A stretch of 64,000 bases of DNA from Planotetraspora phitsanulokensis (GTDB lineage Bacteria; Actinomycetota; Actinomycetes; Streptosporangiales; Streptosporangiaceae): the NCBI RefSeq assembly GCF_016863295.1, contig NZ_BOOP01000048.1:31477-95476 (forward strand). The letters are read 5' to 3'. A program made the translations under genes and the position numbers. The notes beneath the pieces are model-generated. The model was not told where the DNA came from. It did not search any database and saw only the letters and a program-made list of their open reading frames with translations. Shown one piece after another: positions 40,555 to 49,928 of this stretch (position 1 is its first letter; every line of letters starts with the position of its first letter).

Positions 40555-40919
40555 TTGAACGCCTCACGGATCGTCTTGGCGATCTTGAGTCGGACTACCT
40601 CGGCCTCCTCGCGGGCGGCCAGCTCCAGGAACTTGGCCGTACGGCCGTCCTTGTGCTTGTAGTCGAGGTTTTCGTGCTGCACCACGGCGTACTCGGTGTT
40701 GTACGACACGATGCCGACCAGTTCGGTCTCGTCGACCAGGGCCGCGCCCGACCGCTCCAGGTCGCCGACGTCGTGCGGCACCCGCTGGTTGGACACGCTG
40801 AGGACGTGCTCGGTCGCCTCGGTCAGCCCTCGGGCAGCTGACCGGCGGGTCTTATCGGTCAGCTCCTCGGCGGTGACCTTCTGGTTGAACTTCACCTTGA
40901 AGCGGACTCCGTCAGCCAT
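40551..40919 (-). CDS. HK97 gp10-like head-tail joining protein, 122 aa
   Basis: ATG at 40919 in a TGATG overlap. MADGVRFKVKFNQKVTAEEL and the VPHDVGDLERSGAALVDETE segment (the V.HDTG.L..S pattern) match the HK97 gp10 family. Ends in a basic helix. It probably completes the neck. Confidence 0.7.
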   Translation of the reverse strand: MADGVRFKVKFNQKVTAEELTDKTRRSAARGLTEATEHVLSVSNQRVPHDVGDLERSGAALVDETELVGIVSYNTEYAVVQHENLDYKHKDGRTAKFLELAAREEAEVVRLKIAKTIREAFK

Positions 40920-41227
40920 CAGCGGCACACCACCTCTACGTGATCCGGCGTCGGCAAGCCGCCGCCGTCGCGGGAGAAGGACGTGATGACGGTCGTCGAC
41001 CGGCCGTTGACGGTGACCTTCGACCCTTCCGGGCAGACGGTCCCCGGCGGGAAGAACACCGTGGTGTCGGAAACGACCTCGGCGCCCGATGCGTCACGCA
41101 CCAGACGCCGCTCGTCGTCGACGAGGCAGCGGCTATCGAACGGCTCCCCGAAGATGGGGCCGTAGGCCCCGTCACCTTCGAAAGGCTCGATCGTCGCGGT
41201 ATGCCGAAGCAGCCATTCGGGCAGCAT
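40919..41227 (-). CDS. Head closure (stopper) protein, 102 aa
   Basis: ATG at 41227 (MLPEWLLRHTATIEPFEGDG), overlapping the upstream TGA as TGATG. Beta-barrel-like with DSRCLVDDERR and VFFPPGTVCPEGSKVTVNGR, typical of stopper proteins in siphovirus necks. Confidence 0.65.
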   Translation of the reverse strand: MLPEWLLRHTATIEPFEGDGAYGPIFGEPFDSRCLVDDERRLVRDASGAEVVSDTTVFFPPGTVCPEGSKVTVNGRSTTVITSFSRDGGGLPTPDHVEVVCR

Positions 41228-41619
41228 CACCACGGGCTCCCATCGATCACGTAACCCGGGATGAGGCCCGCGCGCTGGAGGATGGCGGACGCGTCCGACG
41301 CGTACCGAGCCGGCGGGCCGCCACCCGATTTCCCGCGCTGCAACCGCACCGACCCGATCGACACCTGCTCGAACGCGGAGGCCACGCCGTACTCGTCACC
41401 CACGGCGAGCGTCCAAGCGGCCTGCGCGCAGGTCGCCTTCTTCATCGCCTCGATGACGTCAGGCTCGATCGGCATCCCCGCGTCGTCCACCTGGTAGACG
41501 GACGAGATGAGCAGCTCGTCGACCCGCTCACTCGCCCGCGCGAGACGCCTTTCGATGTCCTCGGGCTGGACCTGCTGACCGGTGTAGTCCGTGTAGTCGG
41601 CGGCGGTTGCGTACGTCAT
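41227..41619 (-). CDS. Head-tail connector (adaptor) protein, 130 aa
   Basis: ATG at 41619. MTYATAADYTDYTGQQVQPE followed by ASERVDELLISSVYQVD is the standard helical adaptor pattern (gp6/gp15-like). First of four connector genes. Confidence 0.7.
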   Translation of the reverse strand: MTYATAADYTDYTGQQVQPEDIERRLARASERVDELLISSVYQVDDAGMPIEPDVIEAMKKATCAQAAWTLAVGDEYGVASAFEQVSIGSVRLQRGKSGGGPPARYASDASAILQRAGLIPGYVIDGSPW

Positions 41620-41621
41620 GG

Positions 41622-41957
41622 CTACTCGTCGCCCTCCCCGAACTCCTCGATGAGCGCGGCCTTCGACAGCGCCGTGGCGTCCTCCTCGGACATGCCGCGG
41701 CTGACCGCGTACGCGATCCAGGCGGCCTTGTTCGCGCTGGTCGACGGCCGGTCCATCTGGTCCCCGCCCATGTCGAGGTCCAGGTCGACCTCCTGCTCGG
41801 GCCCCTGGTCCTGCTCCTCCTCGGAGCCGGAGTCACCGGCGGGCTCGTCCTCGAGCCCGCCGATGATCCGCCAGTTGTCCAACATGTCCAGGCAGGCGTC
41901 ACGCTCGTCGAGCGTGAGCTCCGACCCGGTGTTGGCGTTCTTGTAGACGTAGGTCAC
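41622..41957 (-). CDS. Small acidic head protein, 111 aa
   Basis: The GTG at 41957 overlaps the coat gene stop (GTGA). An acidic centre (EEEQDQGPEQEVDLDLDMGG) and a C-terminal helical segment (KAAWIAYAVSRGMSEEDATA) resembling small SAP/Rho-N-like domains seen next to coat genes in actinophages. It could be a decoration or connector-associated protein. Confidence 0.58.
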   Translation of the reverse strand: MTYVYKNANTGSELTLDERDACLDMLDNWRIIGGLEDEPAGDSGSEEEQDQGPEQEVDLDLDMGGDQMDRPSTSANKAAWIAYAVSRGMSEEDATALSKAALIEEFGEGDE

Positions 41958-42892
41958 GGCGCGACACCGTGGATCAGGACGGCGCGCTTGTCGTCGAGCG
42001 TCTTGACGCCGTAGAGGCAGTCCACGCTCACGATGTCCTGTTTCTTCGAGATGTCGTAGTCCATGACTACCCTGATGCCGAATCCCTTGTAGCTCTCCAC
42101 CGCGGCGTTGGCCGCGCCCTGCGGGAGCACGAGGGGGCGGGTGACCAGGGCGAACGCCGTCTTGTGGAAGGCGACGCCGATCTCGGTGTTCGGCTGGCCG
42201 GTCGTCGGAGTGCCGGTCGGGCCCAGGATGTTTTGGGTCTGATATCCATCAAATCCGAAAATCCTTCGACCCAGGTTGGCCTCCCTCAGGCCGTCCGTGT
42301 CGCCACGGGTGTCGGCCTGGTGGAACAGCGGGTCGCTGAGCCACTTGGCCTCGACCTCGGGGCCGACGAGGAGGTAGCGGTCCGACGCCGGGACGTTCCG
42401 CTGGTTGAGGACCCTTCTGGCGTCGATCGCGGTCCGGGGGTTGCTGTAGTCGAAGATCGCCGGACCCGTGACACCGCTGATCGCGGCGTTGGCCTTGCCG
42501 ACCCGCTGCGAGATGTCGTTACGCAGCGACAGGACGTCCCGGTCAATTTTCTGGGCGATGGCCTCCATCGCCGGGCCGAGCAGCTGGGTGCCGAAATCCT
42601 CGATCTTGAGCGTGAGGTCTTCGGCGGTCACGGCAAACGACACGTCGGCGAAGTGGTTGAGCGTGATCGGCACGCTCTGCTCGGTCGCGTTCTGGATCGT
42701 GATGCCGGTGGTCCGGTTGAACTCCTGCGCCGTGAACGTCGCGGGCTTCCGGACGGAGATCGTCTCGCCGACGCGGCTGACGAACTCTTCCTCATAGTCT
42801 CTGTGGACCAACATCGCCGTGACGCAGGTCTCGTACAAGGTCGCGAGAGCTTGCTTGGCGATGATGCTCGGGGTCAGGAACGTGTTAGCCAT
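41954..42892 (-). CDS. Major capsid protein (P22 coat/gene 5-like), 312 aa
   Basis: ATG at 42892 behind GGAAGGCCCGA. MANTFLTPSIIAKQALATLY, then VSRVGETISVRKPATFTAQE and IALVTRPLVLPQG-like strands match the P22 coat protein superfamily (HK97 fold) found in many actinophages. Length is normal. An 18-bp dyad lies 24 bases upstream of its start. Confidence 0.85.
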   Translation of the reverse strand: MANTFLTPSIIAKQALATLYETCVTAMLVHRDYEEEFVSRVGETISVRKPATFTAQEFNRTTGITIQNATEQSVPITLNHFADVSFAVTAEDLTLKIEDFGTQLLGPAMEAIAQKIDRDVLSLRNDISQRVGKANAAISGVTGPAIFDYSNPRTAIDARRVLNQRNVPASDRYLLVGPEVEAKWLSDPLFHQADTRGDTDGLREANLGRRIFGFDGYQTQNILGPTGTPTTGQPNTEIGVAFHKTAFALVTRPLVLPQGAANAAVESYKGFGIRVVMDYDISKKQDIVSVDCLYGVKTLDDKRAVLIHGVAP

Positions 42893-42915
42893 TCGGGCCT
42901 TCCCTGGGAATGGCC

Positions 42916-42933
42916 GATAGCGGTTGCGCTATC
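42916..42933. promoter_or_regulatory. 18-bp dyad, copy 6
   Basis: GATAGCGGTTGCGCTATC, between the scaffold stop and the coat start, has a G in place of the first C of the right arm. A further half-site, ATCAGCGGTT, follows at once. Confidence 0.65.
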
Positions 42934-42938
42934 AGCGG

Positions 42939-43769
42939 TTATGACAAGGCGCGCTTCTTGCGCTGGGCGCGGAACTCGTCGACGGTCGTTTCGGTGGGGC
43001 TGGATGCACGTCCGCCAGGCCCGCCGGCGAACTCACCCCCCGACCTGGCCGGCGGCCCCGCCTGGGTGGCCGCCTGGAACTTGGGGTTGTTCTCCATGGC
43101 CAGCGCGATTGCGTCGCTGAGCTGGGTGGAGAAGTTCTCGTCGTCCGGGTTCATCTCCCGGACGGACTTGACGAACGAGCGGCTGTCGAGCAGGGCGTCG
43201 GGGTCGGCGCCCGCCTTCGTGCTCGCCCGGTGGACCGCGAGCTCGATCAGGGCGCGGCGGTGCCGCTCCTTCTCGCTGTCGCGCTCTTTCGCCGTGGTGT
43301 CACGCTCGGAGGTGAGCGTGTCGATGACCGTCTGCGGGTCGACCGGCTTCTCTTCCTCGTCGCTGATGAGGCCGAGGGCTTTGCCGATCTTCTGCGCGAA
43401 GTCGGCCTGCGCCGCGGCGGTGACCTCCTCCGGGGACGGGCCCGCGTTCGCGGTCGCCTCGTCGGCGGCCTTCTGCGCGTCCTTGAGCTTCGACCGGTAG
43501 TCGGCCGCCTCGGTGCGCGTTTCACGGATCAGCTTCTGCGCCCACTGCGGCAGGTCCTCGACCTTCTTCGGGTCGGGGCGGCCGGTGTCGGTCTCGGGCG
43601 GCTCCTGCACGGACGTGTTCTCGGCTCCGGCGCCGGAGGTGCCCTCCTGCGTCCCGCCTTCGTTGTCGTCCGGAGCCCCGCCCGCCATGACGTAGAAGGG
43701 CTGACCGTTCTTCTTGTAACCGAGGAGCGCGCCGGGCGCAGTCGGCAGGTGCATGGGGTTTTCGAGCAT
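42939..43769 (-). CDS. Scaffolding protein, 276 aa
   Basis: The ATG at 43769 has AGGAGGG 9 bases upstream. A disordered acidic N-terminal half (Gly/Thr/Glu-rich) is followed by long charged coiled coils (ERDTTAKERDSEKERHRRAL) and a basic C-terminus (EFRAQRKKRALS). It is directly upstream of the coat gene, the usual scaffold position. Confidence 0.75.
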   Translation of the reverse strand: MLENPMHLPTAPGALLGYKKNGQPFYVMAGGAPDDNEGGTQEGTSGAGAENTSVQEPPETDTGRPDPKKVEDLPQWAQKLIRETRTEAADYRSKLKDAQKAADEATANAGPSPEEVTAAAQADFAQKIGKALGLISDEEEKPVDPQTVIDTLTSERDTTAKERDSEKERHRRALIELAVHRASTKAGADPDALLDSRSFVKSVREMNPDDENFSTQLSDAIALAMENNPKFQAATQAGPPARSGGEFAGGPGGRASSPTETTVDEFRAQRKKRALS

Positions 43770-43850
43770 GACGAAGTCGCCCTCCTGGAGCGTGGTCGCC
43801 GGATAAGAAGGAGGCCCGCGCCTGACGGGCCGAAACGGAAAGAATTGGTG

Positions 43851-44027
43851 CTACTGGTCGGGGTCCGGCCGGTAGCGCACGTAGGTGCGGATCCACAGCA
43901 GCCGCAGCGCACGCTGCCTGCCGTCACCGCGTACCGAGTACGGGCAGGCCGTGATCGGCATGCCCCGCTCGCCGGCGAGACGGCCGAACGTCACCGCCGC
44001 TCGGCGGTCGGTCTCCGAGACGCTCAT
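43851..44027 (-). CDS. Small Rmf/CrpP-like protein, 58 aa
   Basis: ATG at 44027 overlaps the MuF gene stop (ATGA). The text TACPYSVRGDGRQRALRLLW, then IRTYVRYRP, fits the short family with a C.Y......R..W..G pattern (ribosome modulation factor/CrpP fold) seen in actinomycete phages. It probably binds RNA or a ligand; role unknown. Confidence 0.5.
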   Translation of the reverse strand: MSVSETDRRAAVTFGRLAGERGMPITACPYSVRGDGRQRALRLLWIRTYVRYRPDPDQ

Positions 44028-46003
44028 ACGCCGAACTCCCTCCCGGCGCCGCCCGCGCGGATCTGCGCGGCCGCGTCGCGGTCGGCTTGACGTCCAAGCC
44101 ACTGCGCGCGGAACTCGGTCAACGTGAGCCGCGGGTGGTCCGCCCACCAGCGCAACAGTTCCTCGCTGGCGTACTTGCGGGCCCTCGAGGCCGGCCCGGA
44201 GAACAGCGACAGGTCGCTGACCCGGGCGGCGCGGCCTTCGGCGTTGAGGAGGTTGCCCTTCGTCGCCTCCTCGGCCTGCTTGTGCAGCTGGTCGAGCCAC
44301 TGGGCGTACAAGCGGCGCACCGTGGCGTCGATCTTCTCGCCCGGCATTCGCTCGGCTTCCAGCAGCGACCGGCGTTCCGCACGGTCGAGCTCGCCCGCGT
44401 CCAGGCCGTGGACCTCGGCGTAGGCGTCCATGTAGGAGTAGCCGCCGCTGGCGATGAGGTCGGAGATCCGGCGGTCCTCGTCGGTCTCCTCCTCGCGCCA
44501 GTTCCACGACCACTGCTCACGCTCGCGAGTGGCCGCCTCGATCCGGTCCAGCTGGTCGAGCACCTGGGCCAGGCCCTGCTCGTCGTCGCGGTACCGGTCC
44601 ATCAGCGCCGACAGATGGTCGTCGGTCAGGTCGCCCATGGTGTGGATCTCCGACAGCGCGGCGATCGGGTCGTCCGCCGCGGCGGGCCCTGCGGCCTTCC
44701 GCGCGGCCTCGTCCTCCGCGTCGCGTCGCTCCATCTCCTGGGCGAGCCTGGCCATGGACTGCTCGTCGTTGCCGAACTTCGTGGCCTGCTCGCTGATCTG
44801 CTCGTCGGACAGCTCCGTCAGGTCTTTCGGCAGGGCCTCGACGCGTTCGCGTTCCGACCGCCGCCGCAGCCCGGTTGCCTTGGTGTGCTCCCGGAGCTGA
44901 CGCTGTAGGTCGGAGACCTTGGCGTCCGCCTTCTTCCGCGCGGCGTCGTCGAGCGACACCGCGGCGCGGCGCTTCTGGAGGCGGACCTGCCGCTCCAGGT
45001 AGCGCTGCCGCTGCACGTCCTCGTACGTCGCCTCCGAGTGCACGACCGGGGCCGGCCTCGACATGCCGGGGATGTAGGCGTTCAGGTTGTGGCCGCAGTT
45101 CGGGTGCATCAGCCCAGCGAGGCGGGCCTGAGAGACCGTCCCTTCGACCTGGACGAAGATCTGCACGCCGGTGAGCGCTGATTCCTCCACCCGGGTCCCG
45201 GCGGACCCGTCGATGGTGAGGATCTTGCCCTCCCACGGGCCGCACACCTTGCACGTGTACGGCAGACGCGACACCGTCACCAGGTCGATCCCTGCGTTCC
45301 GCAGCGTCGTCAGGTGCCCGTCGACCGCCGCCCGGGCGGTCGCCGTACGCATCGCCATCTCGACGTACTCGCGCATCCCCCACGTCCGAGGAGGCTTCGC
45401 GTTGTCGACGAACCCGCTGATGCCCGCGTCGGTGAACTTGTTGAGCGCCCGCTGGACGGCATCGCGGCGCGTCTCCGCGCCGACGAGCGCCCGGCCGGCC
45501 GTCTCGGCGATGACCTTCCGATAGATGTCCTCGACGGCGCGCAGGGCTCCCTCGTGGACCGAGGTCACCATGCGGACCGTCTGCGCGGCCAGCTCGGCGA
45601 CACCCTGACCAGGGTTGATCATGTTCTTCGACCCGAGCGCGCGGGCGTCCCGCAGCACCTTGTCCAGCCGCTTCCGAAGCTTGTCATCGTGGACCTGGAG
45701 GACCGCGCCGACCACCGCGGCGTCCATCCCGGACGACCACGTCTCCAGCACCGCCCGTTCGGCCGCCGCCTTCGCGGCCGCCTCGAGGCGGCGGATGATC
45801 CGCTCCGCTTCCTTCCGGAGCTGGGTCACCTCGCTCAGCCGTTTGGACGCCCAGGACTCGGCCGACTCGTCGCTGTCGACGTCCTCGCCCGCTCGATTGG
45901 CGATGCGCTCCAGCAGCGCCGCCTCCGCGTCCGCATACATGGCCGCGAGCGCCCGCGCCTTCTCCAGACCCTCAGCGATCGCCCCGGCCGGAGAGGCCGC
46001 CAT
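44024..46003 (-). CDS. MuF-type minor head protein with long C-terminal extension, 659 aa
   Basis: ATG at 46003 in a TGATG overlap with the portal gene. The N-terminal 290 residues form the phage minor capsid/MuF domain, with SRLPYTCKVCGPWEGKIL, a Cys pair and the diagnostic LMHPNCGHNLNAYIPG. About 350 further residues are highly charged and helical (ESALTGVQ... to WLDQLHKQAEEATKGNLLNA), ending in a compact region (SEELLRWWADHPRLTLTEFR). MuF proteins often carry C-terminal effector domains; this extension is not recognised. Confidence 0.72.
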   Translation of the reverse strand: MAASPAGAIAEGLEKARALAAMYADAEAALLERIANRAGEDVDSDESAESWASKRLSEVTQLRKEAERIIRRLEAAAKAAAERAVLETWSSGMDAAVVGAVLQVHDDKLRKRLDKVLRDARALGSKNMINPGQGVAELAAQTVRMVTSVHEGALRAVEDIYRKVIAETAGRALVGAETRRDAVQRALNKFTDAGISGFVDNAKPPRTWGMREYVEMAMRTATARAAVDGHLTTLRNAGIDLVTVSRLPYTCKVCGPWEGKILTIDGSAGTRVEESALTGVQIFVQVEGTVSQARLAGLMHPNCGHNLNAYIPGMSRPAPVVHSEATYEDVQRQRYLERQVRLQKRRAAVSLDDAARKKADAKVSDLQRQLREHTKATGLRRRSERERVEALPKDLTELSDEQISEQATKFGNDEQSMARLAQEMERRDAEDEAARKAAGPAAADDPIAALSEIHTMGDLTDDHLSALMDRYRDDEQGLAQVLDQLDRIEAATREREQWSWNWREEETDEDRRISDLIASGGYSYMDAYAEVHGLDAGELDRAERRSLLEAERMPGEKIDATVRRLYAQWLDQLHKQAEEATKGNLLNAEGRAARVSDLSLFSGPASRARKYASEELLRWWADHPRLTLTEFRAQWLGRQADRDAAAQIRAGGAGREFGV

Positions 46004-47559
46004 CACTCCTCGCCGGCGTCAGGGACGAACGATTCCTTCATGGTCGCCGGGTCCGGAACGTTCAGCCCGAGCTCGTCGCGCAGCCGTTCCTTCTCCGCCT
46101 GGACCTGGTCTTCGTCCCAGTCGGGGTGCAGCATCCGGATCTTGGTGTCTAGGCTTGCCGCCTGCGCCCGGTTCAGCATGTCGAGCGTCCGTGACAGCGC
46201 CTCCGGGTCCGGCTGGACACCGTCCGGCCATTCGATGACGCCGCGCTCGGCGACGGCCTTCGTCTTGAACACGGCGTGGTCGACGCTCAGCATCGCCTCC
46301 GTCAGCCAGGCCAGGGCTGGCGTCCAGTAGCCGATCTTCCGGCCCCGGGTGGAGTACGAGCGGTGCCGCTGCATGTGGATCTCGGTCGCCGTCTGGGCCT
46401 GGCCGTCGCCGCCCTCACCGAAGCTCTGCACCGAGTACCCGGCGCTCCGGACGATCTGTGTGAACAGGCTCTTGCACGTCTCGGCGTGCTCGGCGACCCG
46501 GATGGCGAACTGCGACAGGGTGATCATGCTGCCGCCGTCTGGCGAAGGCAGCATCTGGAGGCCCGAGTAGACCTCGCGGTCCGGGTCCCACATGGCGCCC
46601 TGGCCCTTGCCCATGTTCGTCAGGTAGACGTCCGGGACGATGATCCTGCCCTTGCCGAGCCGCAGGTCGCGCATCCACGACGTCCACGCCTCGTCGAGAG
46701 CGTCCATCATCGGCTCGGTCCCGTCGTAGTCCGACCGGCCCAGCGCCGTGCCCCGCAGCTTGCGATGCGGCCGCATGTTCGGGACGTAGTGGACCAACAG
46801 CCCCTTCGGGTACCCGGAGTCGAAGCCGCCATCGGAGTCCACGATCTTGGCGTACTCAGCCGTTGCCGGGTCGTCCTCCAGCGGGACGGCCATGCCCAGC
46901 GTGTCCTCGTCGCCCAGGTACAGGCCGTGGTAGACCCGGCCCTTTTCGTGCCGCTCCAGGTGCCGCCACACCTCGCCGTCGTCTTCCCGGACGACCCGCC
47001 AGAACGTCACCGCCGAGAGCCGGCCCGTCCGGAACTCTGGCACAGCGGAGTCGGGCGGCAGCGCGTCGACCACGGGGTGGTCGCACATCTCGGTGTCCCA
47101 TCCGACCCGCAAGTAGACACCGCCGTAGGCGGCGCCGAGCTCGCCCGCTTCCAGCAGCGAGCCGTACACGCCCGCCTCGTGGAGCACGGAGTCGATGCGC
47201 TTCTGCCCGGTCTTGCCCTTGAGCTTCAACGTCGGCGGCTCAGCGAACAGGAGGTCGGCCGACGTGGACGCGATGTCAGCGGCGATCGGGATGTGCAGCT
47301 TCGTCGCCCTGCTCTGCCCGGCCGGCGTCGGGGTACCCCAGAACCACCGGGACATGCGGTTGATGTAGCCGCTCATCCGGGAGTTCGGGCGGTCCCAGCC
47401 CTTCGGGTCCATCCCCACGGCGGGCCGCGTGCCTCCGCCGTACACCTGCGAGAGCACCTCGGCGTCACCGGCGTACCAAGCTCCGTGCTGCGTGTAGAGC
47501 CGCAGCTGCTTGTGCTGGTCTGGCGGCGGCCACTTCTGGTCATGCTCGGGAAGCGGCAT
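46003..47559 (-). CDS. Portal protein, 518 aa
   Basis: ATG at 47559. The SPP1 gp6-like portal pattern is clear: YINRMSRWFWGTPTPAGQSR, AADIASTSADLLFAEPP, GELGAAYGGVYLRVGWD, LVHYVPNMRPHRKLRGTALG, and the C-terminal SVQSFGEGGDGQAQTATEIH helix region. It is followed by the MuF gene as in most siphoviruses. It forms the 12-mer DNA channel. Confidence 0.87.
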   Translation of the reverse strand: MPLPEHDQKWPPPDQHKQLRLYTQHGAWYAGDAEVLSQVYGGGTRPAVGMDPKGWDRPNSRMSGYINRMSRWFWGTPTPAGQSRATKLHIPIAADIASTSADLLFAEPPTLKLKGKTGQKRIDSVLHEAGVYGSLLEAGELGAAYGGVYLRVGWDTEMCDHPVVDALPPDSAVPEFRTGRLSAVTFWRVVREDDGEVWRHLERHEKGRVYHGLYLGDEDTLGMAVPLEDDPATAEYAKIVDSDGGFDSGYPKGLLVHYVPNMRPHRKLRGTALGRSDYDGTEPMMDALDEAWTSWMRDLRLGKGRIIVPDVYLTNMGKGQGAMWDPDREVYSGLQMLPSPDGGSMITLSQFAIRVAEHAETCKSLFTQIVRSAGYSVQSFGEGGDGQAQTATEIHMQRHRSYSTRGRKIGYWTPALAWLTEAMLSVDHAVFKTKAVAERGVIEWPDGVQPDPEALSRTLDMLNRAQAASLDTKIRMLHPDWDEDQVQAEKERLRDELGLNVPDPATMKESFVPDAGEE

Positions 47560-47574
47560 TCGCCACCCTCCTAT

Positions 47575-47739
47575 TCAGTGGTTTTCGATCTCCGCCAGCG
47601 CTACGGCCAGCCCCGTCCAGCCCTCGGCGATCGAGACTTTGGCCTCGACCATCGCGGGGTTCGGTTCGCAGTCGGCGCGCTCGAGGACCTCGGCCGCGCG
47701 GAGGGCGGCCTGCGCGGACGTGATGGTCGATTCGGTCAC
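47575..47739 (-). CDS. Small helical protein, 54 aa
   Basis: The GTG at 47739 overlaps the upstream stop (GTGA). One Ala/Glu-rich helix bundle (SAQAALRAAEVLERADCEPN). Position between terminase and portal genes. Function unknown. Confidence 0.52.
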   Translation of the reverse strand: MTESTITSAQAALRAAEVLERADCEPNPAMVEAKVSIAEGWTGLAVALAEIENH

Positions 47740-48002
47740 GAGACCCGCTCGGGCCAGTGCCATGTGCCGGGGTCGACGCCGGGGCCGACGTTGTATTCGT
47801 GGAAGCCGCCGAGCCGGCCCGGGGTGAAGACCCACAGGTGGACGTGGAATTCGTCGTCGAGCGGCGGCACAGCGCCGACCTCGACGCCGCGGGGGTCGAG
47901 CGTCGTCACGTCTGCGGTGACGATCGCGGCGCGGATGGCGTGGATGCCTTCCTTGCCGCGATACCGGACGATCCGGCCGGTGGTGGGGATGACCTGGCTC
48001 AA
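47736..48002 (-). CDS. Small beta protein with TTG start, 88 aa
   Basis: The TTG at 48002 is chosen because AGGAGG lies 7 bases upstream and no ATG or GTG exists at the right spacing. The frame reads IPTTGRIVRYRGKEGIHAIR, then FHVHLWVFTPGRLGGFHEYN and a WHWPERVS end, common in actinophages beside the portal or terminase gene. Probably a single-domain beta protein of unknown role. A 150-bp gap with GC stems separates it from the terminase. Confidence 0.58.
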   Translation of the reverse strand: MSQVIPTTGRIVRYRGKEGIHAIRAAIVTADVTTLDPRGVEVGAVPPLDDEFHVHLWVFTPGRLGGFHEYNVGPGVDPGTWHWPERVS

Positions 48003-48151
48003 GGCTGTTCCTCCTGGTGAGGGACGTTGATGGGGGCGCAGCCCCGGCCCGTAGCCCCTCAACTACGGGACCGGGACCGCGCCGGGCTCGACGCACGCGA
48101 AGTGCGGAGCGGCGCACCCCCTCCGCCCGCCAAGGCAGGGGTGCGCGTCTA

Positions 48152-49432
48152 TCAGGCGGCGATGGGCTCCAGCAGCGGGAGCCATGCGGCCTGCGTCGTG
48201 TGAAGGGCGTACCGGACGGCGTCCAGGGCGTGATCGTCCGTCTTGACCGGCGCGTCGTCGCCGCGCTCGGCCTTCTTGTCGTCCCAGGCGTACGACCCGA
48301 CTTCGTCGAGGAAACCGCTCACGGACCTGTGCACCCGCAGGTGGTCGGCCGCCATGAGGTTGGACACGGTGCGGATGCCGTCGAGGACCGAGTTGTTGCC
48401 CATGGTCGGGGCGAACCCGCTGCGGTAGAGCTGCTGGATGAAGCTGGCGGCGCTGGGGTCGACGATCAGCCACTCCGGCCGGACACCGTACGTGCCGGGC
48501 CCGTAGGTCTCCGGGACGTTGTCCAGCCAGTTCGTGAGCTTGTCGGCGTACTCCCCGTCCGTGAGCTGACGCCGCTCCTTGCGGGAGTCGTACCTGAACT
48601 CCGACGCCAGGTAGATGCGGCGCTGCAACTCCTTGTCCGGGACGGACACGCCGACGAGGACCGCGTCCAGCGGGTTGACCGTGCCGTAGTCGACGCCGAC
48701 CGACAGCCACCGCTCCATCGGGGGCAGCTCGTCGACGACGTGGCGGTCCGGGTCGAACATGTCGTAGATCGCGCCCTCGGCCATGACCCAGAGCCCGAGG
48801 ATGAACCTCTTGTACCAAAGGCCCGTGTACTCGGCCTTGAGCGCCCGCACGTACGCCGGGTCCAAGGCGGTGTTGTCGTCGAGCGTGAAATGCCAATGCC
48901 GCAGGTCAAGCTCATGCCGCCGGTCGAGGAACTGCCGCTTGAGCCAGTGATTCGGCGCATCGGGGTTCGTCGTGGCAAATAACGACGCACCCCGGACGGA
49001 CAGTCGGGCCAGCAACTGGTCCCAGAACTCCCGCTCGATCAGCGTGGCCTCATCAACGTAGGCCCCGGCACACGTCATGCCTCGCAGCCGGTTCTCCGAC
49101 CGGGCGTCGTTCGACGAGATGATCTCGACCCGGCGGCCCAGAATGTTCGCGGTCGGCGCGCCTCTCGTATACAGAATCCTGCGAGAGATCGGCCCCGTGA
49201 TCGCCGGGTCCATCAACGGGTCGAACACATTTCGCGCGATCGTGTCCGACGTCTTGCCGACCACGACCAGCGACCCACCGCGGGGTGCGTTCGCGACGTA
49301 GATGATCCACCGCAGCAGGGAGGCGATCGTCTTGCCGGACCGGATCGCCCCCGACCAGATGTTCAGACGGGCCGTGCTCTCCGCGATCGACCGCTCTTGC
49401 TTCGGTGACAAGGTCAGGATGGTCGGGTTCAC
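48152..49432 (-). CDS. terL: Terminase large subunit, 426 aa
   Basis: ATG at 49432, overlapping the small-subunit stop (ATGA). Walker A SGAIRSGKT (27-35) and Walker B AGAYVDEAT (D126, E127) form the packaging ATPase. The nuclease domain has SVGVDYGTVNPLDAVL, WLIVDPSAASF and the C-terminal DDHALDAVRYALHTT. Complete, PBSX/gp17-type. It packages DNA into the prohead, so the element has a full packaging motor of its own. Confidence 0.9.
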   Translation of the reverse strand: MNPTILTLSPKQERSIAESTARLNIWSGAIRSGKTIASLLRWIIYVANAPRGGSLVVVGKTSDTIARNVFDPLMDPAITGPISRRILYTRGAPTANILGRRVEIISSNDARSENRLRGMTCAGAYVDEATLIEREFWDQLLARLSVRGASLFATTNPDAPNHWLKRQFLDRRHELDLRHWHFTLDDNTALDPAYVRALKAEYTGLWYKRFILGLWVMAEGAIYDMFDPDRHVVDELPPMERWLSVGVDYGTVNPLDAVLVGVSVPDKELQRRIYLASEFRYDSRKERRQLTDGEYADKLTNWLDNVPETYGPGTYGVRPEWLIVDPSAASFIQQLYRSGFAPTMGNNSVLDGIRTVSNLMAADHLRVHRSVSGFLDEVGSYAWDDKKAERGDDAPVKTDDHALDAVRYALHTTQAAWLPLLEPIAA

Positions 49433-49914
49433 TCCTCGTCACCCGTGCCGATCTCGGAGATCACGTCGATGTCGAGGATCGCGTCCATGTCCGGGTCGGG
49501 CACATCGTGCCGCTTCTGGAGCGTCAGCAGCAGGTTGCCGAGCAGCGATGCCATGTCGGTGTCGGCGACGCCGTTGCGGTTGATGAGGTCCAGGCCCAGC
49601 AGCGACGACCGCTTGTTGATGACCTTCAACGCGGCCTCGCACGCGTTGATGTCGCCCTTGAGGACCTTCGGCCACAGGCTGGCCATGATGCGGTCCAGCC
49701 GGTCGATCTCCATTTTGAGCAGCGTCTCGGACGCCATGTGCTCCTGCTTGGCGGCCTTCTGGAGTGCCCGGTCGACGTCCTTGGACACGGCGGCCGCGCC
49801 CGAGTAGCCCAGCCGTTCCGCGATGACCGTGGGGGACACACCGGCGATCCGCATCTGTACGGCCTGATGCCGCCGCTGGGAGATCTCGACCTGGCGTGCC
49901 TTGCTGACAACCAT
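49429..49914 (-). CDS. terS: Terminase small subunit, 161 aa
   Basis: ATG at 49914 with GAGGGGAGCC upstream. An N-terminal helix-turn-helix (RRHQAVQMRIAGVSPTVIAE, RLGYSGAAAVSKDVDRAL), a central oligomerisation helix and an acidic C-terminus, the standard order. It lies next to the large subunit and recognises the packaging site. Confidence 0.82.
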   Translation of the reverse strand: MVVSKARQVEISQRRHQAVQMRIAGVSPTVIAERLGYSGAAAVSKDVDRALQKAAKQEHMASETLLKMEIDRLDRIMASLWPKVLKGDINACEAALKVINKRSSLLGLDLINRNGVADTDMASLLGNLLLTLQKRHDVPDPDMDAILDIDVISEIGTGDEE

Positions 49915-49928
49915 GTGCGGGCTCCCCT

